This document shows positions 1-5,762 of a stretch of DNA of 6,765 nt, one piece after another. Position 1 is the stretch's first letter; every line of letters starts with the position of its first letter. The notes below the pieces were generated by a model, which worked only from the letters and a program-made list of their open reading frames with translations, ran no database searches and was not told the DNA's origin. A program made the position numbers and the translations under genes. The DNA is from Spirochaetota bacterium (GTDB lineage Bacteria; Spirochaetota; Spirochaetia; DSM-27196; PWMO01), in assembly GCA_009908925.1 (NCBI GenBank), contig JAAAOH010000024.1, positions 1-6,765 of the forward strand, given 5' to 3'.

Positions 1-2
1 GC

Positions 3-62
3 TATATTGTGGGGAAACCTGCAGGCGCGGTGCGTCTGCACAAGCACACGGGACGGCTGTGA
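3..62 (+). CDS. C-terminal tail of an unrecognised upstream gene (5' truncated by window edge)
   Basis: Frame 3 is open from the window edge and ends in TGA at 60-62, giving the tail YIVGKPAGAVRLHKHTGRL. I do not recognise a family from 19 residues. The reason to call it a gene end is the junction: its TGA overlaps the GTG start of the next gene in a 4-nt GTGA, a typical layout for translationally coupled genes. The downstream frame has no strong ribosome binding site of its own, which fits coupling. The two other forward frames are also open here, so the choice of frame rests on that overlap alone. Confidence 0.5.
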   Translation, partial: YIVGKPAGAVRLHKHTGRL

Positions 63-496
63 AAGAACGGGACGAGTTCTATTCCGACGGGTTACGCTTC
101 CACTGTACGCGGTGCTCCATGTGTTGCCGCTTCGACACCGGCTATGTATTTCTGTCCGACTCCGATCTGAGAAGACTGGCGACGGGCCTGGGGGAATCGA
201 TGGAGACCGTCTCTGCGACCTACTGCACACGGGTGGAGCTCGGCTTCGTCTCGCGTGTGAGCCTTCGCGAGCAACCGAACAGGGACTGCGTGTTCTGGAT
301 CGACGGCGAGTGCTCGGTTTATGAGCATCGCCCCCTGCAGTGTCGCAGCTACCCGTTCTGGCCCGCGCATCTCGGCTCGCGCTCTGAGTGGGACGAGCTC
401 GAGCGCGAATGTCCCGGCGTTAACATCGGGGGCCGCCACTCGGTCGATCGGGTCCGCGAGTGGCTTGCTGCGCATGAACGCGATTTGCTTCTGTGA
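59..496 (+). CDS. YkgJ-family cysteine-cluster protein (putative metal/Fe-S binding)
   Basis: A 145-residue soluble protein with the Cys pattern of the YkgJ/CxxCxxCC family (UPF0153 type). Visible are C16-x2-C19-x2-C22-C23 in the stretch GLRFHCTRCSMCCR, then C77 (RDC), C85 (GECSVYEHRPLQCRSYPFW), C95, and C118 followed by PG. The spacing and the block C-x-VY-x-x-RPLQCRSYP are diagnostic of the family, which is thought to bind zinc or an iron-sulfur cluster; its biochemical role is not established. C56 is an additional cysteine. No signal peptide or membrane segment is seen, so it is probably cytoplasmic. The GTG start at 59 was chosen because it overlaps the preceding stop, no in-frame ATG lies between the window edge and this GTG, and it places the first Cys cluster about 15 residues in. 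The frame is open upstream to the window edge, so a longer form cannot be fully excluded. The metallo-hydrolase gene follows 10 nt downstream. Confidence 0.88.
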   Translation: MKERDEFYSDGLRFHCTRCSMCCRFDTGYVFLSDSDLRRLATGLGESMETVSATYCTRVELGFVSRVSLREQPNRDCVFWIDGECSVYEHRPLQCRSYPFWPAHLGSRSEWDELERECPGVNIGGRHSVDRVREWLAAHERDLLL

Positions 497-500
497 AGGG
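495..500 (+). promoter_or_regulatory. Ribosome binding site of the metallo-hydrolase gene
   Basis: The sequence GAAGGG overlaps the stop of the Cys-cluster gene and lies 6 nt before the ATG at 507. It fixes that ATG as the start and supports co-translation from one mRNA. Confidence 0.6.
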
Positions 501-506
501 TAGATC

Positions 507-1448
507 ATGACTATTCGCTTCTGGGGAGTTCGCGGCTCGCATCCTCGCCCCTTGCTTCCGGAGGAAGTGCGAAGCAAGATTGCAAGCGTGATCCAGCGCA
601 TTCGAACCGTCGATCTGGAATCGCCCGAATCTCGCGAGCGCTTCCTTGCCTCTTTGCCGCCCTGGCTCTTCGGTACCACCGGCGGCAACACCCCCTGCGT
701 GGAAGCTCGTCTCTCGGACGACACTGTTGTCGTTTTCGACGCGGGAAGCGGGATACAGGCCCTCTCCGCCGCGATGCAACGGGATTACCGGGATGTTCAA
801 CACTTCCATGTTTTTTTCACCCACTTCCATTATGATCATGTGCAGGGACTGCCGTTCTTCGTGCCTGCGTATAACCCGAACGTGAAGGTAACCTTCTACA
901 GCCCGCGCCCGGAGCTCGAGAATAACCTCAAACAGCATATGCAGCATCCGTATTTCCCTATCACCATGGACGAAAAGATGAGCAATCTGGAGTTCGTGGT
1001 CCTCGGCGAGGGACCGCTGCGCCTCGGCAACGCGGAGATAACCTGGCGCGAGCTCAATCATCCCGGAACCGCTTTCGGCTACCAGATCCGTGAGCACGGG
1101 AAAACCTTCGTGCATGCGACAGACGTGGAGCTGCTCGAAAGCGATTTCGAGAAAACCCCCGAGAACACGCGTTTCTTTCAGGGAGCGGACATGCTGATCC
1201 TGGATACGCAGTATACTCTCGGCGAGGCGATCGAGAAGTACAACTGGGGCCACACGAGCTTCAGCCTCGGCGTTGATTTCGCGACGGCGTGGGCAACGAA
1301 GCGCCTGTATCTCTTTCATCACGAGCCGCTGTACGATGACAAGAAGCTGCATAAGAATCTGCAGTCCGCCCGCTGGTATGCAAACCGGCTGGGAAACACC
1401 ACACTGCAGATTTATCTCAGTGAGGAGGGCACGGAGGTGGAGGTATAA
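507..1448 (+). CDS. Metallo-beta-lactamase-fold hydrolase (PhnP/RNase Z-like group)
   Basis: A 313-residue cytoplasmic protein of the metallo-beta-lactamase superfamily. It opens with the FWGVRGS strand (residues 5-11) and has GGNTPCVEA (59-67) and FDAGSGI (77-83), then the metal motif THFHYDH (H106, H108, D110, H111). Further candidate ligands are H185 in NHPG, D206 in ATD, H249 in WGHTS and H271/H272 in FHHEP. The complete set predicts a two-metal hydrolase, most likely acting on a phosphodiester as in PhnP, RNase Z and related cyclic phosphodiesterases. The substrate cannot be read from sequence. Between the FWGVRGS strand and GGNT is an additional charged, helical segment of about 45 residues (12-56), longer than the short loop in typical PhnP-like proteins. 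No signal peptide is seen. The start is supported by the GAAGGG site. The next gene begins 5 nt after the stop. Confidence 0.9.
   Translation: MTIRFWGVRGSHPRPLLPEEVRSKIASVIQRIRTVDLESPESRERFLASLPPWLFGTTGGNTPCVEARLSDDTVVVFDAGSGIQALSAAMQRDYRDVQHFHVFFTHFHYDHVQGLPFFVPAYNPNVKVTFYSPRPELENNLKQHMQHPYFPITMDEKMSNLEFVVLGEGPLRLGNAEITWRELNHPGTAFGYQIREHGKTFVHATDVELLESDFEKTPENTRFFQGADMLILDTQYTLGEAIEKYNWGHTSFSLGVDFATAWATKRLYLFHHEPLYDDKKLHKNLQSARWYANRLGNTTLQIYLSEEGTEVEV
1433..1444 (+). promoter_or_regulatory. Tandem Shine-Dalgarno for the 69-residue gene
   Basis: GGAGGT occurs twice back to back at 1433-1438 and 1439-1444, inside the last codons of the metallo-hydrolase gene. The second copy is 9 nt before the ATG at 1454. 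It supports the small gene being real and translated, although GAG/GTG codons (Glu-Val) of the upstream gene could produce the same motif by chance. Confidence 0.5.
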
Positions 1449-1453
1449 CGCCC

Positions 1454-1663
1454 ATGGACCACCGTGTGGACGAAGTCGAGGTCCGACTGGCTGGTAAGCC
1501 CGTGGTCGGCCTCTATCTGTTTCTGCGCAAGCATGAGGAAGAGCTGGATACGAATACCCTCGGGGTGCTCAATACCCTTGAGCGTGAGCTGTTTCACCAC
1601 CTGTCGATCGATGAGATGGAAGGGCTCGAACAGTCCTATAGTCGCTGGCCTGGCAATGCCTGA
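1454..1663 (+). CDS. Small conserved-looking hypothetical protein, 69 residues
   Basis: I do not recognise a named family. The protein is acidic and soluble, with no signal peptide, Cys cluster or membrane segment. An N-terminal strand-like segment (VEVRLAGKPVVGLYLFL, residues 8-24) resembles a beta hairpin turning at GKP. It is followed by two amphipathic, Glu/Leu-rich segments (25-49 and 51-63) likely to be helices, ending in SRWPGNA. It sits 5 nt after the metallo-hydrolase stop and has a strong Shine-Dalgarno, so it is very probably co-translated with it. The next gene begins 45 nt downstream. A small regulatory or partner protein of a neighbour is possible, but nothing in the sequence shows it. 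An overlapping forward reading frame from 1464 is a shadow without its own ribosome binding site. Confidence 0.72.
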   Translation: MDHRVDEVEVRLAGKPVVGLYLFLRKHEEELDTNTLGVLNTLERELFHHLSIDEMEGLEQSYSRWPGNA

Positions 1664-1697
1664 TATTACATCCGGAGCGCGCTACGCTATTCTGTCT

Positions 1698-1701
1698 GGA
1701 G
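1698..1701 (+). promoter_or_regulatory. Ribosome binding site of the large envelope gene
   Basis: GGAG lies 7 nt before the ATG at 1709, and an in-frame TAG directly precedes that ATG, so the start is fixed. The 45-nt gap (1664-1708) holds no clear sigma70 promoter or terminator. Confidence 0.6.
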
Positions 1702-1708
1702 TTGGTAG

Positions 1709-1768
1709 ATGAAGAGAATATGGACCCTGGTAGCCCTTGCGGCAATTGTCGCCGTACCGGCCGCCGCT
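1709..1768 (+). other. Sec signal peptide (residues 1-20 of the envelope protein)
   Basis: MKR is followed by a hydrophobic stretch of Leu, Ala, Ile and Val, and by an Ala-x-Ala-type site (PAAA before Q21). No lipobox Cys is present, so cleavage by signal peptidase I is expected, consistent with an outer-membrane or periplasmic protein rather than a lipoprotein. Confidence 0.85.
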
Positions 1769-4700
1769 CAGTACGATCCGCCCGCCGGCGGAGACGATAG
1801 TTATGAGCTGATTTCGCCGCTCTTTCTCGGTGGCGGATTCTCCGTGACAAGTGATGAGAGCCCGACGGGCAACCTCATGAACCCGGCCGTCTCCGGTCTC
1901 AAGCAACGCGTAACGCTCGATGCGAGCTACATCGGTATCACCGGCTTTGGAGACGCTGCAGACGATGAGGGCTGGCAGGGGCACGCCGCAAACCTGGGGG
2001 CCACGATCCCGTCACGCGTCGGCGTGTTTTCCGGTATGGTCCACTTTCTCGGCTCCGATCTTGCGGCAATGGACCTCGGCTCGACATTCCTCGGCCATGC
2101 CTCGTTCTCAAAGGACCTCTATGACGATCTCCTCGTAGGCACCGGCCTCAACTTTCGAGTCGGCGGTGACGGGGGGATTGACACGGGGCTGACCGCCGAC
2201 CTCGGCATCCTGCATCTGCCGGGCGATCTTGGAATCGCCAAGGATTTCCGGTGGGGCGTCTCGCTCCTGGGGATGGGACTGCCGTACACCCCCGTCGATG
2301 GTCGCAGCTCGGTACCGTCGATCTTCACGCCCGCTGTCGGCGCGCAGTTTGCCGCTATCCAGACGGAAGACGTGGAGCTCGTGGTGCGAAATACCGTCAG
2401 TGCGCCCACCTTCCAGAACCTGCGCATGAATCTCGGCGCCACGCTAAACATAGCCGAGCGCGTATCGATATTCACGAGCGTTCGCGGTGACGCGCGCCGT
2501 CTCCTCGACGGGAGTCTCGAGCACCGCAGCTTCATTCCGTCGGTTGGAATTTCGGTGAACTTCGCGACCGACTTCGCAGAGAGCGAGAGCTTCATCTCCG
2601 AGCGGGGCTGGAACGAAAGCGAGCTGCGCACCAGGGTCACCGCGGCGCCGCTCTATGAGGGAACGTGGGCTTTCGGGGCCGGGGTGAATGCTCCGCTCGG
2701 CGTGGTGGACCGTGACCCGCCCGAAATTACCGTGGGATACGAGGAAACCACCTACATTTCTCCCAACAACGACGGAAACTCGGATGCGCTTCGGTTCCCG
2801 ATCGGAATCGAGGATGACCGCTACGTTCGCGGCTACACACTGACCATACGTGACGACTCGGGCTCGGTGGCGCGCACCATCGAGAACAAAGAGGACCGCC
2901 CCGAGAACGAAGGATTCCAGAACATCCTGCAGAGGCTTGCAGCGGTGGAGTCCGGCATTCCGGTGCCGGAGACCCTTCGATGGGACGGCACCTCCGATGA
3001 AGGCTCCGTTGTCCCCGACGGTACCTACACCTTCGTCCTCTCCGCGGTGGACGACAACGGCAACCGGTCGCAATCCGAGGACTATGAGGTCGTCATCGAC
3101 ACGACCGATCCGGAGATCGAACTCACGAAGCCGACGCCCGAGAACCGCATTTTCTCGCCGAACGGCGACGGCAACAAGGATGAGTTTCCCCTTGCACAGT
3201 CGGGCAGCCCGGAGCAGCTGTGGGAGGCGCAGATCGAGGACGCCCGCGGTACCGTCGTCAAGACCTGGACATGGGAGGAAGCATCGCCCGATACCCTGTC
3301 CTGGGACGGAACCAACGATGCCGGCGAGTTCGTGCCCGACGGCGTATACAGTTACACGGTGAACAGTACCGACCGGGCCGGCAACACTACCGAGGAGACC
3401 CTCGAGAACATCATCCTCGACACCCAGCCCACTCCGATTCGCATGACGATCGACTCGGCGTTTTTCTCTCCGAACGATGACGGGGTGCAGGATACCGTCA
3501 CGCTCCTGCCCGATGTCCCCGTCACCTCCGGACTGCAGCGCTGGAGCGTCGACATCATCGGACCGGACGGTGAGGTCGCGCGCCGCTTCTCGGGCCTGCG
3601 CACCCCGCCGCAGCGCATCGCGTTCGACGGCACCGATTCCGCCGGCGACCGGCTTCCCGAGGGCGAGTATCGCGCCGAGCTTGCGATCGTCTACCAGAGC
3701 GGCAACCAGCCTGAAGCGACGTCGCCGTCGTTCACCCTGGACGTCACGCCACCGCGTGCCACCGTGCGCGCCGGCTTCGAGGCGTTCTCGCCGAACGGCG
3801 ATGGAAACCGTGATGTAATCACCTTCGACCAGGAGACGTCGGTCGAAGAGCTGTGGGAGGGTCGCGTGACGCGGGCAGACGGTGAGGTCGTCCGGACATT
3901 CACCTTCCGCGAAACCGCGGACCTCAGTACCAGCTGGGACGGCCGCCGGGCCGACGGTCAGCTGGCCGAGGACGGGCGCTATGGCTATCGCCTCGTCGCA
4001 ACCGACCGCGCCGGGAACACCGGCGGATCCCGGCCTGTGGAGTTCGTGCTCGACACCGAGGAGGCTGAGGTTCTGCTTTCCGCCGAGTACGAGGCCTTCT
4101 CGCCCAACGCTGACGGCACGCGGGACCGGGTGCAGATCTTCCCGCAGGTGCAGGAGAACCGCAACGTGGAGAGTTACACGTTGACCGTTGAGACCGAAAC
4201 CGGGACGGCGGTTCGAACCATCCGAGGCACCGGGCCGATCGAGGGCCCGTTCGTCTGGGACGGGTTCACCGACGACGGCGAGCGTGCCGAGGACGACAGC
4301 TACCGGGCACGGCTTGCTGTTTCCTATCGCGACGGAGATCTCATAGAGGCGACCACGTCCGCGGTACGCCTGGACACGAGGTATCCGCGGGCGGAGCTGG
4401 CGGCCGAGTACACGCTGTTCTCGCCGAACGACGACGGCAACAAGGACACCGTTGTGATCGGCCAGACCTCCTCGACCGAGGGGCTGTGGGAGGCGCGCAT
4501 CGTCAACTCCGAAGGGGAGGCGGTCCGCACCTGGTTCTGGAAAGAGACGCTTCCCGAGGTCGAGTGGAGCGGCCGCGACGACTCGGGCAATATGGTACCC
4601 GACGGAACCTACCGCTACGAGGTAACCGCCACCGACGCAGCCGGAAACACGACCACCGAGAGACTTCCCGGGATCGAGGTCGACACGCGGCGCACGGCGG

Positions 4701-5731
4701 TCTTTGTCACGGCCGACGTAACAGGGTTCTCGCCCAACGGTGACGACTTCCGTGATGCGGTGACAATTGCGATGTATACAAATCTCCTTGACGGGGTCGA
4801 ATCCTGGACTCTCGACATTCTCGACGAGACAGGCACGCCCGTGCGGAGCTTCGAAGGCGATACGGCCGAGGCCAGCACGGAAATCATCTGGCGCGGCGTC
4901 GACGAGAACGGCGACATCGTGGAGGGGGAGTATACCGCCCGGTTCGAGGTGATCTACGCCAAGGGCGACCGCCCGAGCGGCGAAACGACCCCGTTCACGC
5001 TCGACGTAACGGCCCCCGAGGTCGACGTGGATCTCGATCCCGTCCCGTTCTCCCCCGATAACGACGGTGTTGACGACGAGCTGTCGATAGGCATCAACGT
5101 GGAGGACGAAAGCGATATCGCTACATGGCGCATGCGGATCCTCGATCGGGAGGGCAACTACTTCACCGACTTCTCCGGTCAGGGTGCGCCCGCCGAGGAG
5201 ATCATCTGGGACGGTCGTGCCGCGAACGGGGAGCTCGTCATTTCCGCCGAGGACTATCCCTACGTCCTGGAGGTAACCGACGTACTCGGAAACACCGCCG
5301 TGACGGAGGGCGACATTCCCGTGGATATCCTGGTGATCCGCGACGGGGACCGACTGCGGGTACAGATAGCGAGTATCACCTTTGCGCCGAACAGCCCCGA
5401 GCTCATAACCGACACGGCGACCGAGCGTGGGGCGAGGAACGCAGCGATTCTCTCGCGGCTGGTAGAAGTATTTACGAAGTACGACGACTACCGCATCCGC
5501 ATCGAGGGCCATGCAGTGAACATCACCCAGACCGAACGCGAGGAGGTCGAGGAGCTCGAACCACTTTCCGAGGCACGAGCCGAAGCTGTGAAGGCCGCCC
5601 TCGTGGAGCGAGGTATGAGCGAGGACCGTATCTCGACGCTCGGACGTGGTGGACGCGATCCGGTCGTCCCGCACACGGATCTGGAAAACAGGTGGAAAAA
5701 CCGGCGGGTCGAGTTCATTCTGATCCGATAA
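1709..5731 (+). CDS. Large exported envelope protein: signal peptide, beta barrel, eight FlgD/gliding-type Ig-like domains, OmpA-like C-terminus
   Basis: A 1340-residue protein. Residues 1-20 form a Sec signal peptide (KR, hydrophobic core, VPAAA then Q21). Residues about 25-332 are rich in alternating hydrophobic strands and Gly/Asp turns, with a NPAVSGL motif near the start. They resemble the PorV/UPF0164-type outer-membrane barrels seen in Bacteroidota and spirochaetes, though the match is by eye. Eight Ig-like domains follow, each opening with an (F/I)SP(N/D)xDG-type loop, at residues 350, 482, 586, 693, 797, 904, 1007 and 1114. Most close with W-x-G, a DG-x-Y strand and either D-x-x-GN or Y-x-x-G. 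Residues about 1205-1340 form an OmpA-like domain: IEGHAVN (1265-1271), LSEARA (1286-1291) and NRRVEF (1331-1336). The Asp expected after GHT is V1270. The likely role is structural, tethering the outer membrane to the cell wall. No sortase, autotransporter or T9SS C-terminal signal was seen. dnaG follows after 31 nt. Confidence 0.9.
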   Translation: MKRIWTLVALAAIVAVPAAAQYDPPAGGDDSYELISPLFLGGGFSVTSDESPTGNLMNPAVSGLKQRVTLDASYIGITGFGDAADDEGWQGHAANLGATIPSRVGVFSGMVHFLGSDLAAMDLGSTFLGHASFSKDLYDDLLVGTGLNFRVGGDGGIDTGLTADLGILHLPGDLGIAKDFRWGVSLLGMGLPYTPVDGRSSVPSIFTPAVGAQFAAIQTEDVELVVRNTVSAPTFQNLRMNLGATLNIAERVSIFTSVRGDARRLLDGSLEHRSFIPSVGISVNFATDFAESESFISERGWNESELRTRVTAAPLYEGTWAFGAGVNAPLGVVDRDPPEITVGYEETTYISPNNDGNSDALRFPIGIEDDRYVRGYTLTIRDDSGSVARTIENKEDRPENEGFQNILQRLAAVESGIPVPETLRWDGTSDEGSVVPDGTYTFVLSAVDDNGNRSQSEDYEVVIDTTDPEIELTKPTPENRIFSPNGDGNKDEFPLAQSGSPEQLWEAQIEDARGTVVKTWTWEEASPDTLSWDGTNDAGEFVPDGVYSYTVNSTDRAGNTTEETLENIILDTQPTPIRMTIDSAFFSPNDDGVQDTVTLLPDVPVTSGLQRWSVDIIGPDGEVARRFSGLRTPPQRIAFDGTDSAGDRLPEGEYRAELAIVYQSGNQPEATSPSFTLDVTPPRATVRAGFEAFSPNGDGNRDVITFDQETSVEELWEGRVTRADGEVVRTFTFRETADLSTSWDGRRADGQLAEDGRYGYRLVATDRAGNTGGSRPVEFVLDTEEAEVLLSAEYEAFSPNADGTRDRVQIFPQVQENRNVESYTLTVETETGTAVRTIRGTGPIEGPFVWDGFTDDGERAEDDSYRARLAVSYRDGDLIEATTSAVRLDTRYPRAELAAEYTLFSPNDDGNKDTVVIGQTSSTEGLWEARIVNSEGEAVRTWFWKETLPEVEWSGRDDSGNMVPDGTYRYEVTATDAAGNTTTERLPGIEVDTRRTAVFVTADVTGFSPNGDDFRDAVTIAMYTNLLDGVESWTLDILDETGTPVRSFEGDTAEASTEIIWRGVDENGDIVEGEYTARFEVIYAKGDRPSGETTPFTLDVTAPEVDVDLDPVPFSPDNDGVDDELSIGINVEDESDIATWRMRILDREGNYFTDFSGQGAPAEEIIWDGRAANGELVISAEDYPYVLEVTDVLGNTAVTEGDIPVDILVIRDGDRLRVQIASITFAPNSPELITDTATERGARNAAILSRLVEVFTKYDDYRIRIEGHAVNITQTEREEVEELEPLSEARAEAVKAALVERGMSEDRISTLGRGGRDPVVPHTDLENRWKNRRVEFILIR
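1781..2704 (+). other. Probable outer-membrane beta-barrel region (residues ~25-332)
   Basis: Repeated short amphipathic strands ending in aromatic or small residues (for example LDASYIGITGFG, VGVFSGMVHFLG, LLVGTGLNFRVGG, WGVSLLGMGLPY, MNLGATLNIAERVSIFTSV, SVGISVNFATDF), with Gly/Asp-rich turns between them and no alpha-helical membrane segment. The NP-A-SGL motif near the N-terminus resembles the PorV/FadL-like group. I infer an outer-membrane location; strand count and family need profile searches. Confidence 0.6.
2756..5320 (+). repeat. Eight tandem Ig-like domain repeats (FlgD_ig / gliding-associated type)
   Basis: Each unit begins with the loop (F/I)SP(N/D)xDG-x-x-D, whose first residues lie at nt 2756, 3152, 3464, 3785, 4097, 4418, 4727 and 5048. 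Spacing is 132, 104, 107, 104, 107, 103 and 107 residues. The longer first unit carries an additional Glu/Asn-rich segment of roughly 28 residues (from ENKEDRPENEGF). All eight keep N/D, D and D at loop positions 1, 3 and 7. Similarity is also visible in the DNA, for example TTCTCGCCGAACG at 3152, 3785 and 4418. Confidence 0.88.
3152..5047 (+). repeat. Three copies of a two-domain (A-B) super-repeat of ~210 codons
   Basis: Copies lie at 3152-3784, 3785-4417 and 4418-5047 (211, 211 and 210 codons). In each, the first domain (A) has LWE-(A/G)-(Q/R)-(I/V) near its start and a Thr/Ser-D-x-AGN motif near its end. The second (B) has an (R/E)(W/S)-type VD/LT/LD strand and ends with Y-(Q/R/A)-x-G-(N/D)-x-(P/I). 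A domains resemble each other across copies more than they resemble the neighbouring B domains, which points to duplication of the pair. Domains 1 and 8 flank this block and do not fit either type cleanly. Confidence 0.8.
5321..5728 (+). other. OmpA-like C-terminal domain lacking the canonical diaminopimelate-binding Asp
   Basis: Residues 1205-1340 show the OmpA/Pal/MotB fold signature: a strand with ITFAPNSPEL, IEGHAVN, LSEARAEAVKAAL, G-x-GG-x-DPVVPH and the closing NRRVEF. In the usual motif GHTD, the Asp binds the meso-diaminopimelate of peptidoglycan together with an Arg in the LS-x-x-RA helix. Here the positions read GHAV, while the Arg (R1290) remains. An acidic insertion (TEREEVEELEP, ending at 1285) replaces the short loop that normally follows. 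Confidence 0.85.
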
Positions 5732-5752
5732 CGATGCTGGAGTCGAAAGCAC

Positions 5753-5758
5753 AGAGGG
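5753..5758 (+). promoter_or_regulatory. Ribosome binding site of dnaG
   Basis: AGAGGG lies 4 nt before the TTG at 5763. It is the only purine-rich motif in the 31-nt gap and selects that TTG over later internal start codons. Confidence 0.5.
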
Positions 5759-5762
5759 CGCG

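Noticed and set aside
7..324. A forward 105-codon open frame with several Cys residues at the left edge
   Set aside because: It overlaps the YkgJ-type gene in another frame, and its cysteines do not form a recognisable motif.
420..1352. A 310-codon minus-strand open frame across the metallo-hydrolase gene
   Set aside because: The forward frame carries the full metallo-hydrolase motif set. The antisense product shows no family motif and overlaps the real gene almost completely.
1637..1642. TATAGT as a possible -10 box ahead of the envelope gene
   Set aside because: No matching -35 element lies about 17 nt upstream and the hexamer is inside the small gene's coding sequence, so it is not supportable as a promoter.
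1664..1708. Possible terminator between the small gene and the envelope gene
   Set aside because: No stable GC-rich hairpin followed by a T run is visible in the 45 nt.
2756..5320. Type IX secretion cargo (FSPNGDG repeats occur in gliding-associated proteins)
   Set aside because: The chain ends in an OmpA-like wall-binding domain, not a T9SS C-terminal sorting domain, so export by that route is not supported.
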